DNA of 64,000 nucleotides from JB111 sp049856175 (GTDB lineage Bacteria; Actinomycetota; Actinomycetes; Actinomycetales; Actinomycetaceae). Each line of letters opens with the position of its first letter. Positions within the stretch are counted from its first letter, which is position 1. This document shows, in pieces, positions 15,631 to 25,605 of this stretch. The notes beneath the pieces were generated by a model. It saw only the letters and a program-made list of their open reading frames with translations, did no database searches and was not told where the DNA came from. The stretch covers positions 12,126 to 76,125 of the forward strand of contig NZ_JBNDNA010000015.1 of assembly GCF_049856175.1 (NCBI RefSeq), read 5' to 3'. A program made the translations under genes and the position numbers.

Positions 15631-18600
15631 TCAGCGGCGGACGCCGAGGGTGTCGGTGCCGTTGCCGTCCCAGTCGCCGACGAAGACCTCGTCGCCGGTG
15701 CGGCCGTAGTCCTGCTCGATCTCCGCCGTCGTCGAGGTCAGCGAATTCGAGACGAAGAACGTGATCCCCCGACGGACCGCGAACGTGTCCGTCGCGTCGC
15801 CGTCCCAGTCACCCACGTACACCTCGTCCGTGGCCCGGCCGTAGTCCAGCTCGGCATCGGCGTCACCACCGGTCAGCGAGTTGGCGATGAAGTACGTGTT
15901 CCCACGCCGCACCGTGAAGGTGTCCACGCCGTCGCCGTCGTAGTCACCCACGAGAACTGCGTCGTCGGCCCGGCCGTAGTCCAGTTCGGCGTCCGCCCAG
16001 CCGCTCTGAAGGCTGTTGGACACGAAGTAGCTGTTGCCACGGCGCACGGCGAAGGTGTCCACGCCGTCGCCGTCCCAGTCACCGACCAGCACGACATCCC
16101 CGGCACGGCCGTAGGCCAGCTCGACGTCCGCGTTCCCGCCGTACAGGGAGTTCGTCAGGAAGTAGGCGTTCCCGCGGCGCACCGCGAGCGTGTCACTGCC
16201 GTCGCCGTCCCAGTCCCCCACGAGCACCTCGTCACCGGTGCGGCCGTAGGAGAACTCGTGCTCGGCCGCTGCGTCCCACCCGTCGTTGAGGTGGAAGCCC
16301 ACGCCCGCCGCCGGCGGCGTGGGTCCCGGCTCCTCCGGGTTCTCCGGCTCCTCACCCGGCTCGCCCGCGGTGGTGAAGGTCGCCAGGGGCGAGACCGCGC
16401 GACCGCCGGTCGCGTTCTCCGCCACCGCGTACCAGCCGTGCGTCGTGCCGGGCGCCAGGCCCGTCCATTCGGCGGTCGCGGTGCCCTCGCCCTCGACGGT
16501 GTCCGTGGCGATCGCCTCGTCGCTCAGGACCGCCACCGAGACGGCGTCCGTCGCGATCGAGGTGGTGCGCGAGGTGAGGTCCACCGGAACGGTGAACTCG
16601 TCCGCCGTCGCGTCGTACCGCTCGCCTGTGTCGTACTCGTTCGCGCCGTGCTCGTCGAGGCGCGGCGAGTAGGTGTCCACCGTCATCTCGGACCGGTCGA
16701 CGTCGAACTGCAGCAGACGGAAGAAGCCGGTGGTGCGCTCGCCGTCAACCTCGAACGCCTGGTAGTCGGCGAGCATCTCGACCACGTTGTGGCCCGGCTC
16801 GGCCACGTCGGTGCGCACGTTGGTGGTCACGCCGTGGATGTGCCCGGCGAGCGTGAGGAAGACGTTCGGGCTCTGGGAGACCACCGCGTCGTAGATCCGC
16901 TGACCGTCGGTACCACCGTAGGCGCCGCCCCGTCCGTCCGGTGCCGAGGAGGCGCCCAGGTACTCGTGCGAGGCCAGGATCCCGTTGCGGTCCGGGTGCT
17001 CGGCGAGGAGCTCACGCGCCCAGGTGAGCTGGGACTCGGTGGCGAAGTAGGGCAGGTGCACGGCGATGAAGTCCAGGCCGCCCTCGGTGAACAGGTCGTA
17101 GTGCGCGGAGTTGTCGCCCTCGCGCCACGGCCCGCCGTACTCGGCGTTCTCCCAGCTCTCGGACAGGGCCTCGTACCGCTCCGGCCCGAAGAACTCGTTG
17201 AACAGGTCGTGGTTTGCCCCGTAGACGTTGTCGTGGTTGCCGGGCAGCACACCGTTCGGCACGCCCGCGTCGTCGATGATCGACTGCATCTCGTCGGCGA
17301 ACTCGAACTCCGCACGGACCTGCGCGTTCCAGGCCTCGTCGTCGGTCAGGAGGATGTTGTTCTCCGTGATGTCGCCCGTGTGGAACGCATAGGCGATGTT
17401 GTGCTCGTCGGCGTTGTCCGCGATCCACTGGGCGATGCCACGGTAGGAGTCGGCGAACAGCGCACGCTCCTCCTCGGTCTCCCGCTCCGAGGCGCCCTCG
17501 GCGTAGTACTGCGTGTCCGTGAGGTGCGCGAGCGAGAAGTCGTAGGTCTCCGGGTCGCGGAACGCGTCGTCGGGCTCGTCCGCGAGGTCGTCGGCGAACG
17601 GGTCGTAGCCCTCGACGAGCACGTGCACCTCGCCGTCGTCGACGTGCGCGGCCTGCGCGGCACCGCTCAGGTGCGTCTCACCCTCGTCGGCGCCGCGGAC
17701 GTCGTCAACCTCCTGCCAGCCCTGCTCGGCCGTGTCCCAGACGTACAGCCGCGCGCCGCGGGCCGGGTCGACCTCGCCGGACCAGGACACGACCATCTCG
17801 TCGTCGGCGTCGGTCTCGACCGGCACGTCGAAGCGCTGGAACGTCACGTCCTCGCCCGCCGGGCTGCGCAGGAGCTCGCCGTCACCCGGCAGGAGCGCGT
17901 CGACCGGCGCTTCCTCCTGACCCGTGAGGTCGAGCTGGCTGAGCGGCAGCTCCCCGACCGTTCCCTGGGCGGCAGCGGTCGGGGCGGTGGGCTCGGCGGC
18001 GTAGAAGGTCGTCTCGAGGTCGGCCCCGTTGGGGTCCACGACGTCGACGGACAGCTCGACGGCGTCCCCGACGTCCGCGGTACCGCTCTCCGGGCTCATC
18101 GCTCCCACGGTGGGAGCGTTGGAGGCCGACGTGAACGGGACGACGTGGCGAGCGGCGTTGCCGAGCTCGTCGGTGGCCTCGACGACGAGCTCGTGCTCAC
18201 CGGCCGCGAGGCTGTCCGAGGAGAGCGTCTGACCGATCCGGACCGGCTCACCGTCGAGGGTGAGGGTCGTCTCGCCACGCATGCCGGCGTCGTCGGCGAC
18301 CTCGGCCGCGACCACGGCGTCCCCGACGAGGGTCGAGCCCGCTTCGGGCGTGGAGGAGACGAGTGCCGGCCCGGTGTTGTCCACCGTGTAGGTGTGGGTC
18401 GTCGTCGCGCCGGCCGCGGTGGTCGCGGCGACCTCGTGCTCCCCGTCCTCGAGCGCCGTGGAGTCGAGGGCGTGCAGGAGACCGGACTCGTCCCCCTGCT
18501 CGGCGTCGATGGTGAAGGTGAGGTCGACGGAACGGGCACGGGTCGCGTTCGATCCGCAGTTGCCGTCGCCGAGGATGATGCTGTCGGGGTTCGCGTCGTC

Positions 18601-19218
18601 CCGGACCTCGGTGCCGTCCGCCAGGGTGAGGCGGAAGTCGTCGGCGTCGAAGTCGTCGTGGTTGATGCCGCAGCTGCTGGCGCGCGTGCCGGTGCCCAGC
18701 GTGATCGTGTTCTCGCCGTGTACGAGCAGCTCGTAGGGGACCGGGATCTGTGTCGTCGCGTTGACCCACGTGTCAAGGATCGTGATGCGCGTGCCGTTCA
18801 CGACCAGGTAGTTGCCGTAGCTGCGGTCCATCGAGTTCGAGGCGATGTCGACCTGGAACATGGCGTCGTCCTCGCCCCCGAGGGTCGAGGCGGCAGGAAC
18901 GTCCTCACCGTTGACGGAGATCTGCTCGACGGGGTCGTCCGCTGCGGTCCGGCCGGCGACCAGCGTCTGGGTGCCGGAGATCCGGGTGCCGTCGCCGGGA
19001 GTGAGCGTGGGCTCACCGGCGGCCTCCTGCTCGGGGGTGGCCGTGGCGGCCTCCCACTCGGCGGGGAGCACGGGTCCGTCGACCTCGCCCTCCACGAGTG
19101 CCGGCTCGTCGGGCTCGAGGTCGGCGGGCCCGGGCAGAGCCGCGGCCGGTAGCGCGACACCGACCAGCGCGGTGCCTAGCGCGGCCGCCGCGATGCGGCG
19201 CGATCTGACGTGATTCAT
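15631..19218 (-). CDS. Secreted multidomain metallophosphoesterase, intact catalytic motifs
   Basis: 1195 aa, ATG at 19218 with AAGGAGA 8 bases upstream. Signal peptide residues 1-28, beta-rich N-terminal half with GTRISGTQTLVA, then a calcineurin-like domain at about 560-860: TDTQ, HTGDITEN, GNHD (near 662), SHEYL and GHIHG (near 793), so the full metal and acid set is present. A Glu/Pro-rich linker near 955 leads to five FG-GAP-like repeats with VGDWDGDGSDT-type loops ending in GTDTLGVRR. The predicted enzyme is a secreted phosphomonoesterase, phosphodiesterase or nucleotidase. No LPxTG is seen; the repeats may bind wall or polysaccharide. It is a tandem duplicate of 11496-15212. Confidence 0.9.
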   Translation of the reverse strand: MNHVRSRRIAAAALGTALVGVALPAAALPGPADLEPDEPALVEGEVDGPVLPAEWEAATATPEQEAAGEPTLTPGDGTRISGTQTLVAGRTAADDPVEQISVNGEDVPAASTLGGEDDAMFQVDIASNSMDRSYGNYLVVNGTRITILDTWVNATTQIPVPYELLVHGENTITLGTGTRASSCGINHDDFDADDFRLTLADGTEVRDDANPDSIILGDGNCGSNATRARSVDLTFTIDAEQGDESGLLHALDSTALEDGEHEVAATTAAGATTTHTYTVDNTGPALVSSTPEAGSTLVGDAVVAAEVADDAGMRGETTLTLDGEPVRIGQTLSSDSLAAGEHELVVEATDELGNAARHVVPFTSASNAPTVGAMSPESGTADVGDAVELSVDVVDPNGADLETTFYAAEPTAPTAAAQGTVGELPLSQLDLTGQEEAPVDALLPGDGELLRSPAGEDVTFQRFDVPVETDADDEMVVSWSGEVDPARGARLYVWDTAEQGWQEVDDVRGADEGETHLSGAAQAAHVDDGEVHVLVEGYDPFADDLADEPDDAFRDPETYDFSLAHLTDTQYYAEGASERETEEERALFADSYRGIAQWIADNADEHNIAYAFHTGDITENNILLTDDEAWNAQVRAEFEFADEMQSIIDDAGVPNGVLPGNHDNVYGANHDLFNEFFGPERYEALSESWENAEYGGPWREGDNSAHYDLFTEGGLDFIAVHLPYFATESQLTWARELLAEHPDRNGILASHEYLGASSAPDGRGGAYGGTDGQRIYDAVVSQSPNVFLTLAGHIHGVTTNVRTDVAEPGHNVVEMLADYQAFEVDGERTTGFFRLLQFDVDRSEMTVDTYSPRLDEHGANEYDTGERYDATADEFTVPVDLTSRTTSIATDAVSVAVLSDEAIATDTVEGEGTATAEWTGLAPGTTHGWYAVAENATGGRAVSPLATFTTAGEPGEEPENPEEPGPTPPAAGVGFHLNDGWDAAAEHEFSYGRTGDEVLVGDWDGDGSDTLAVRRGNAYFLTNSLYGGNADVELAYGRAGDVVLVGDWDGDGVDTFAVRRGNSYFVSNSLQSGWADAELDYGRADDAVLVGDYDGDGVDTFTVRRGNTYFIANSLTGGDADAELDYGRATDEVYVGDWDGDATDTFAVRRGITFFVSNSLTSTTAEIEQDYGRTGDEVFVGDWDGNGTDTLGVRR

Positions 19219-19303
19219 GAATCTTCTCCTTGAGGGGTGAGCCGGGCGTCACCGTCCGGCCCCAGTACGGTGCGCCCCGACTGCGTCTCGTCGGCGTCGA
19301 GCG

Positions 19304-19321
19304 GGTGACCTCACGGTGAAC
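19304..19321 (-). promoter_or_regulatory. PHO-box-like direct repeat, 86 bases before the start codon
   Basis: Minus strand reads GTTCACC-GTGA-GGTCACC: a perfect first 7-mer and a 6 of 7 second unit at 11-base spacing, the arrangement of PhoP sites in Streptomyces and relatives. The gap to 19509 otherwise holds divergent promoter space for the gene at 19510 and a small hairpin (GGGGAGCGCTCCCC near 19438); no small gene is visible there. Confidence 0.65.
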
Positions 19322-19509
19322 TGACCTGCGACGACACGAAGAACGCGGCTATGCAGGGCCGGTCGCGCGGTCACGGGGCGGTCACCCGCCAGACCGGTAC
19401 GCGCTCGGCGCTCGCTCGTCGGTGAGGGGGAGCACATGGGGAGCGCTCCCCCGCTCGAGGCACCCGCAGAGGTCGTGCGCGGGGCCCCTCGCGCGGCAGG
19501 ATTCGCAGG

Positions 19510-21255
19510 ATGAGCCAGACGCCTGGGGCACACACGCCCGCCACCTCGCCCGCGGGCACACCCCTCGCGGCGGCGTCCGCCTGGCCCTACCCTGGCGCGA
19601 GCTCACCGGCGCCCGCGGGCGGACCGACGACCGACCCGTACGCCGGGAGCCCGTGGTCACCACCGAGCGACCGGCCGACGTCGAACCAGGGACCGGCGAC
19701 CTCCTACCCGGGGACCGCCGTGTCGAACGGGGCGCCGTCACAGGTCGGACCCAGGCCGCCCTGGTCCGCCGCGCACCGCTCCGAGGCACCGCCGTTCGCC
19801 GGCTCCCCGCCCGGAACCACCGCCGACGCCGACGCCCCGCCGAACGGCCCCGCCGCCCCGCGCAGCACCGCCCGCCTCGTCGGGCTCGACCTCGCGCGGG
19901 GTATCGCGGTGCTCGGCATGGTCACGGCGCACGTCGGGCACACGACCGACGACCTGTCCACCCTGTCCGGCTGGCTCGCTTTCGCGCACGGCCGCAGCTC
20001 GATCCTCTTCTGCCTCCTGGCGGGCGTCTCGCTCGGCATCCTCACCGGCGGCCGCACGCCCTACACGGGCCTGCGGGCCCTGCAGTCACGCACCCGGATC
20101 CTCGTCCGGGCCGTGCTCCTGCTCGCCATCGCCGCCGCGCTGGCGATGCTCGACACCTTCGTCGCGCTCATCCTCGGCTTCTACGCCGTCTGGTTCATGT
20201 TCTCCCTGCCGTTCCACCGGTGGCGGGCGCGACGGCTCCTCGTCACGGGCGGCGTCTGGCTGGTGGTCTCCGCCGTCGGGATGCCCTACCTGTTCACCGT
20301 GCTCGAGGGCGCGGGGATGGTGACCGACTCGTGGGGCGCCAACGGAGCCGTCCTCGACGCCATGTTCGGCCTCTACCCGGGGCTGGTCTGGTACGGCCTC
20401 GTCCTGGTCGGCATGGGCGTCGCGCGGCTCGACATGCGCAGCTGGAAGATCCTGCTCATCCTGCTCGGCGCAGGCATCCTCTCGGCAGGCGTCGGCTACG
20501 GGGGCGGCGCACTCCTGCGTGACGCGGCCTCGGACTCCGTCTCGTTCGCGGGCGAGACGGCCGACGACCCCTACCCGGGCGAGCAGTCGTCCGTCCAGTT
20601 CGGCTGGACCGGCTCGAACCCGCCCGCCGTCATCGACACCGAGATCGGCTCCACCGGCATGCCCGAGGGATCGACCTCCGACGAGCCGTGGCACGTCCCT
20701 GGAATCCCCGGCCTCAGCTTCGACTCGAACCTCGTGTGGCCCTCCTCCACCGACCACTACGCCTCCGAGGCGCACAGCGCCTCCGTGGTGGAGATGCTCG
20801 GCTCCGGCGGAGTCGCGCTGGCGATCCTCGCCGCCTGCCTGCTGCTGCCGCGCCTCGTCCACGTCGCGCTCCTGCCGATCCGGGCCATCGGCACGATGTC
20901 GCTGACGGCGTACTCCGCGCACGTCGTGGCGATCGACTGGTGGCCGGAGACGTTCGCGACCCACAGCGAGAGCAACCGGGCGCTCGCGATCCTCGCGGGC
21001 GGTCTCGCGGTCGGTTGCCTCGCCTGGTACCTCACCCTGGGGCGCGGGCCGCTGGAGCGGCTCATGCACGGCCTGTCGGTCCGGGCCGCGCGCACGGACG
21101 CCGGTCCCGGATCTCGGGTCCCGGGCTCAGGGAGCGCCGGTCCGGACGCGCCCGCGCCGACGTCCACCCCGACGCCCGCACCCGCGTTCACACCCGAGCC
21201 GGCGCCCACTCCAGCAGCGATCCACGGTCACCCGCCGGACACCCGGCGCCCGTAG
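19510..21255 (+). CDS. Membrane protein of the DUF418/heparan-glucosaminide acetyltransferase-like group
   Basis: 581 aa. A Pro/Gly/Ser-rich cytoplasmic N-terminus of about 110 residues precedes LVGLDLARGIAVLGMVTAHVGHT, the signature of DUF418/DUF1624-type membrane proteins. It has about ten hydrophobic segments and an extracytoplasmic loop around SVSFAGETADDPYPGEQ. The C-terminal tail is Pro/Thr-rich (TSTPTPAPAFTPEPAP). Family members are thought to move acyl groups across or onto envelope glycans; the substrate is unknown. It is divergent from the metallophosphoesterase and 10 bases upstream of an APC permease. Confidence 0.75.
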   Translation: MSQTPGAHTPATSPAGTPLAAASAWPYPGASSPAPAGGPTTDPYAGSPWSPPSDRPTSNQGPATSYPGTAVSNGAPSQVGPRPPWSAAHRSEAPPFAGSPPGTTADADAPPNGPAAPRSTARLVGLDLARGIAVLGMVTAHVGHTTDDLSTLSGWLAFAHGRSSILFCLLAGVSLGILTGGRTPYTGLRALQSRTRILVRAVLLLAIAAALAMLDTFVALILGFYAVWFMFSLPFHRWRARRLLVTGGVWLVVSAVGMPYLFTVLEGAGMVTDSWGANGAVLDAMFGLYPGLVWYGLVLVGMGVARLDMRSWKILLILLGAGILSAGVGYGGGALLRDAASDSVSFAGETADDPYPGEQSSVQFGWTGSNPPAVIDTEIGSTGMPEGSTSDEPWHVPGIPGLSFDSNLVWPSSTDHYASEAHSASVVEMLGSGGVALAILAACLLLPRLVHVALLPIRAIGTMSLTAYSAHVVAIDWWPETFATHSESNRALAILAGGLAVGCLAWYLTLGRGPLERLMHGLSVRAARTDAGPGSRVPGSGSAGPDAPAPTSTPTPAPAFTPEPAPTPAAIHGHPPDTRRP

Positions 21256-21265
21256 CCTCACCGGC

Positions 21266-22561
21266 GTGACCGAGCCGCCCGCCCCACCCACCGTCTCGTC
21301 GGGCGGCCCGCCGGGCTCCCTCGACCGCCGCCTCGGACTTCCCGGCGCCGTCTCCATCGGGCTCGGCTCGATGATCGGCGCCGGGGTCTTCGCCGCGTTC
21401 GCTCCGGCTGCCGCGGCCGCGGGCGGACTCCTGCTCCTCGGGCTGGCCCTCGCGGTGATCGTCGCTCTGTGCAACGCGACCTCGACCGCACAGCTCGCCG
21501 CCGCCTACCCCACCTCGGGCGGCGCGTACGTCTACGGTCGCGAGCGCCTCGGCGAGTGGGCCGGGTTCACGGCGGGCTGGGCATTCGTCATCGGCAAGAC
21601 CGCCTCGGCCGCCGCGATGGCCACGACGTTCGCCGTCTACGCCGTGCCGCCCGAGTGGTCCCGGCCGGTCGCGGCGGTCGCCGTCGTCGCGCTCACCGCC
21701 GTCAACCTGCGCGGGATCACCCGCACCGCCCGCGGGGCGGCAGCGATCGCGGGCCTCGTCCTCACACTGCTCGCGGTCGTCCTCGCGGCCGCGTGGTTCG
21801 GCGGCGGCGTGGACCCGGGCGCCGCGCTCGGCACCTGGGACTCCCCGGGCGGCGCCTACGGGGTGCTCCAGTCCGCCGGCCTGCTGTTCTTCGCGCTCGC
21901 CGGCTATGCGCGGATCGCCACCCTCGGCGAGGAGGTCATCGACCCGCGGCGCACCATCCCGCGCGCCATCGTCACCACGCTCGCAGCCGTGGTCGTCCTC
22001 TACGCCGTCGTCGCGCTCACCCTGCTCGCCACGCTCGGCCCGGCCGGTCTCGCCGCCTCCTCCGCTCCCCTGGTCGACGCCGCGCAGTCGGCCGGCCTCG
22101 GTCCGTGGGCCGGCGTGGCCGCGCGCGTGGCCGCGGCCGCCGCCTGCCTCGGCGCGCTCCTCGCCGGGCTCGCCGGCGTCTCGCGCACCGCGCTGGCGAT
22201 GGCACGCCACCGCGACCTTCCGGCCGCCCTCGAAGCCGTCCATCCGGTCCACAAGGTGCCGCACCGGGTGGAGATGGTCATCGGCGGACTCGTCGCCGTC
22301 GCCGTCCTGCTCGTCGACCTGCGGGAGATGATCGGCTTCTCCTCGACCGGGGTGCTCGTCTACTACGCGGTCGCCAACCTCGCGGCACTCACGCAGCGGG
22401 GTGCCGACCGCCGGTACCCACCGGCGCTCCAGGTGCTCGGGCTCGTCGGCTGCGTCGTCCTCGTCGCGACGCTGCCTTGGACCTCGCTCGCGGCCGGGCT
22501 CGCGGTACTCGCCGTCGGGCTGGTCGGGCGTGCGGTGGTCGTCTCGCGACGACGAACCTGA
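21266..22561 (+). CDS. APC superfamily amino acid permease
   Basis: 431 aa, GTG start. The N-terminal LPGAVSIGLGSMIGAGVFAAF is the APC helix-1 signature with the unwound G-S-M-I-G segment that binds the amino acid backbone. About twelve membrane helices. EEVIDPRRTIPRAIV in the middle is typical of the amino acid/polyamine/cation families. Substrate is not predictable. It may be cotranscribed with the upstream membrane protein (10-base gap). Confidence 0.88.
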   Translation: MTEPPAPPTVSSGGPPGSLDRRLGLPGAVSIGLGSMIGAGVFAAFAPAAAAAGGLLLLGLALAVIVALCNATSTAQLAAAYPTSGGAYVYGRERLGEWAGFTAGWAFVIGKTASAAAMATTFAVYAVPPEWSRPVAAVAVVALTAVNLRGITRTARGAAAIAGLVLTLLAVVLAAAWFGGGVDPGAALGTWDSPGGAYGVLQSAGLLFFALAGYARIATLGEEVIDPRRTIPRAIVTTLAAVVVLYAVVALTLLATLGPAGLAASSAPLVDAAQSAGLGPWAGVAARVAAAAACLGALLAGLAGVSRTALAMARHRDLPAALEAVHPVHKVPHRVEMVIGGLVAVAVLLVDLREMIGFSSTGVLVYYAVANLAALTQRGADRRYPPALQVLGLVGCVVLVATLPWTSLAAGLAVLAVGLVGRAVVVSRRRT

Positions 22562-22574
22562 CCCCGCCTCGTTC

Positions 22575-22618
22575 GCCGAGATTGCGGTTGGGAGCCGCCG
22601 AGATTGCGGTCGGGAGCC
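22575..22618 (+). repeat. 22-bp tandem repeat, two copies
   Basis: GCCGAGATTGCGGTTGGGAG and the next copy differ at one base over 22 bases. The unit resembles GAGAGTGCGGTT at 42915-42992. A GTGAG-family copy (CCCCTCACTGGTGGGGAGG) follows near 22632. All sit in the 138-base gap before the helicase gene. Confidence 0.75.
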
Positions 22619-22699
22619 TGCGAAGGAAAGTCCCCTCACTGGTGGGGAGGGGGTTCGCTCGGTCGCCGGGAGTCGGAGGCGGCGTGACACCCTGGGCGG

Positions 22700-25483
22700 G
22701 TGACCACCTCCCCCGAGCCCACCACGGACGCGACCGCACCCGCGCCGGAGGCCCCGGCGTCGGACGAGGTCCCCGGCGGGCCGCCGCTCAACCTCCTCCT
22801 CGACCGCCTCGAGGACGAGGCCGGCGGGGCCACGCCCGACGGCGACGCGATCCTCGAGAGCTTCCTTCACTGGGTCTCCTCAACCGGCCGGGAGCCCTAC
22901 CCGCACCAGGAGGAGGCCCTCGTCGCGCTCGCCACCGACGCGCACGTGGTCCTCGCGACGCCGACGGGCTCGGGCAAGTCGCTCGTCGCCGTCGGGGCGC
23001 TGACGCACGCGCTGGCCCAGGGCCGCCCCGGGGTCTACACCGCCCCCATCAAGGCACTGGTGTCGGAGAAGTTCTTCGAGCTCGTCGCCCTGTTCGGCGC
23101 GACCAACGTCGGCATGGTCACCGGCGACAGCTCGATCAACCCCGACGCCCCGATCATCTGCTGCACCGCGGAGATCCTCGCGAACACGGCGCTGCGCGAG
23201 GGGCCGGACGGTCCGACGGCGGAGGCCACCGTCGTCATGGACGAGTTCCACTACTACGCGGACCCCCAGCGCGGCGGGGCCTGGCAGATCCCCCTGCTCG
23301 AGCTGCCCCGCGCCCGGTTCCTGCTGATGTCCGCCACGCTCGGCGACGTCACCTGGCTCGCGGAGGACCTCACCCGCCGCACGGGGCGGGACGTCGAGGT
23401 CGTCGACGACGCCGTGCGCCCCGTGCCGCTCACCTTCACGTGGTCCGTCCAGCAGCTGCAGGACCTGCTCGTCGAGCTCACCGCCACGCACCGGGCGCCC
23501 GCCTACGTCGTCCACTTCTCCCAGAAGGACGCCGTCACCCGCGCCCAGGCGCTGACCTCGGTGAAGATCGCCTCGCGCGAGCAGCGCGACGCGATCGCCG
23601 ACGCCATCGGGGACTTCCGCTTCGGGACCGGGTTCGGCGCCACCCTGTCCGGCCTGCTGCGCAAGGGCATCGGTGTGCACCACGCGGGGATGCTTCCGCG
23701 GTACCGCCGCCTCGTGGAGCGCCTCGCCCAGCGGGGTCTGCTGCCGGTCATCTGCGGGACCGACACGCTCGGCGTCGGGATCAACGTGCCCATCCGCACG
23801 GTGGTGCTCACGGCGCTGACGAAGTTCGACGGCGAGCGCATGCGCCACCTCTCCGCGCGCGAGTTCCACCAGATCGCCGGCCGGGCCGGCCGTGCCGGGT
23901 TCGACACCTCCGGCGAGGTCCTCACCCAGGCCCCGGAGCACGAGATCGAGAACGCGCGCCTGCTCGCGCGCGCTGGGGACGACGAGACCAAGAAGAAGCG
24001 CATCGTGCGCAAGAAGCCCGAGCCGGGTCTGGTCAACTGGACCGAGAAGACGCACGACCGGCTCGTCGAGGCCACCCCCGAGCGGCTGACGAGCCAGCTC
24101 CAGGTGAGCCACACGATGGTTCTGTCGCTGCTGGCCCGCCCCGGGGACCCGGTCGCCGCCGCGTACCGGCTGCTCACGGACAACCACGAGCCCGACACGC
24201 CCCGCAACATGCACGTGCGCCGGGCGATCGAGATCTACCGGTCGCTGCGCCTCGCCGGCGTCGTCGAGCACCGGGGCGCGCAGTGGCGCCGCGCGCACCC
24301 CGGTGAGCCGTACGTGCGGCTCACCCTCGACCTGCCGAAGAACTTCGCCCTCACAGCGCCGCTCGCCCCGTTCGCGCTGGCGTCGATCGACCTCCTCGAC
24401 GTCGAGGACGAGCTGCACGCCCTCGACGTCGTCTCCGTGGTCGAGGCGACCCTGGAGAACCCCCGGCCCGTCCTCTACGGGCAGGAGCGGGCGGCCCGCG
24501 GTGAGGCCATCGCCGCGATGAAGGCGGAGGGCATGGAGTACGAGCAACGGATGGAGGCCCTCGAGGATGTCACCTGGCCCAAGCCGCTCGAGGAGATCCT
24601 CACCGCCGCTCTCGCCACCTACCGGCAGTCCAACCCGTGGGTCGCGGACCTCGAGGTCGCCCCGAAGTCGGTGGTGCGCGAGATGATCGAGAGCGCGATG
24701 ACGTTCTCCGAGCTCATCTCCCGCTACGACCTGGGCCGGTCCGAGGGCGTGGTGCTGCGCTACCTCACCGACGCCTACCGGGCGTTGCGGCAGGTCGTCC
24801 CCGACGCGCACCGCACCGAGAACGTCACGGAGATCGTCGACTGGCTCGGGGCGATGGTCCGCGCCGTCGACTCCTCCCTGCTCGACGAGTGGTCCGCGCT
24901 CGCGGACGGCACCGTCGACCCGGGCGACGAGAGCACGGCGGCCCGCGCCGAGGGCGGCACGGAGGAACCTCGGCTCGGGGCCGACGCCGACGGGAACGTG
25001 GCGCTCACCCGCAACACCCACGCCTTCCGCTCGGCCGTCCTGCGTGCGAGTACCGCCTACGTCCGGCAGATGGCCAACGACGCCCCCGACGCGCTCGCCC
25101 GCCTCGCGTCGGGGTCGGGCTGGCACGCACCCGACGGCGGGGCTCGCCTCGCCCCGTCGGCGCCGGTCACGGAGGACGACTGGACGCACGTGCTCGACGA
25201 CTTCTACGACGCGCACGAGTGGCTGTCGACCGGGCCGGACGCGACCAGCCGCCAGGTGGTCACCGTGACGATCGACCCCGACGACGCCGACCTCGAGCTG
25301 GCCGGCGTCGATGCCGAGGTCGCGCCGGAGCCGGGCGAGCGACGCTGGTGGCTCGTCACCCAGCGGCTCGTCGACGAGAACGAGGAGCTGGACTGGGCGC
25401 TCACCGCGGTCGTCGACCTCGCCGCGTCCGACGAGGCGGGGCGCGTGGTGCTGGCGGTCGTGCGGGTGGCCGCCGCGGGCTGA
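22700..25483 (+). CDS. DEAD/DEAH-box helicase with C-terminal DUF3516 region
   Basis: 927 aa, GTG start. Superfamily II motifs are complete: Walker A TPTGSGKS near residue 92, DEFH box in VVMDEFHYYAD near 180, MSATLGD (motif III), HHAGMLPRYRRLVERLA, and QIAGRAGRAGF (motif VI) near 392. The roughly 500-residue C-terminal part matches the actinobacterial DUF3516 arrangement. It is related to Ski2/Mtr4-type helicases, suggesting RNA or nucleic-acid remodelling in the cytosol; the exact substrate is unknown. An Ala/Pro-rich N-terminal 40 residues is probably disordered. Confidence 0.9.
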   Translation: MTTSPEPTTDATAPAPEAPASDEVPGGPPLNLLLDRLEDEAGGATPDGDAILESFLHWVSSTGREPYPHQEEALVALATDAHVVLATPTGSGKSLVAVGALTHALAQGRPGVYTAPIKALVSEKFFELVALFGATNVGMVTGDSSINPDAPIICCTAEILANTALREGPDGPTAEATVVMDEFHYYADPQRGGAWQIPLLELPRARFLLMSATLGDVTWLAEDLTRRTGRDVEVVDDAVRPVPLTFTWSVQQLQDLLVELTATHRAPAYVVHFSQKDAVTRAQALTSVKIASREQRDAIADAIGDFRFGTGFGATLSGLLRKGIGVHHAGMLPRYRRLVERLAQRGLLPVICGTDTLGVGINVPIRTVVLTALTKFDGERMRHLSAREFHQIAGRAGRAGFDTSGEVLTQAPEHEIENARLLARAGDDETKKKRIVRKKPEPGLVNWTEKTHDRLVEATPERLTSQLQVSHTMVLSLLARPGDPVAAAYRLLTDNHEPDTPRNMHVRRAIEIYRSLRLAGVVEHRGAQWRRAHPGEPYVRLTLDLPKNFALTAPLAPFALASIDLLDVEDELHALDVVSVVEATLENPRPVLYGQERAARGEAIAAMKAEGMEYEQRMEALEDVTWPKPLEEILTAALATYRQSNPWVADLEVAPKSVVREMIESAMTFSELISRYDLGRSEGVVLRYLTDAYRALRQVVPDAHRTENVTEIVDWLGAMVRAVDSSLLDEWSALADGTVDPGDESTAARAEGGTEEPRLGADADGNVALTRNTHAFRSAVLRASTAYVRQMANDAPDALARLASGSGWHAPDGGARLAPSAPVTEDDWTHVLDDFYDAHEWLSTGPDATSRQVVTVTIDPDDADLELAGVDAEVAPEPGERRWWLVTQRLVDENEELDWALTAVVDLAASDEAGRVVLAVVRVAAAG

Positions 25484-25605
25484 GTGCCGCCACGACGCCC
25501 CACCCGACGGGGGTGCGGCTCGTCGTCGGGTCGGTCGGACGGACCACGGGCAAGGTCCGTCGAAGGGCGGACGACCACCCGCCCGCCCGCCGCTTGACTG
25601 GGCCC

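Noticed and set aside
12909..19152. Very long + strand open frames (752 and 964 codons) opposite the two metallophosphoesterases
   Set aside because: They are mirror frames of GC-rich coding DNA: Val/Gly/Arg-rich, no recognisable domains, while the minus strand has signal peptides, ribosome sites and full catalytic motifs.
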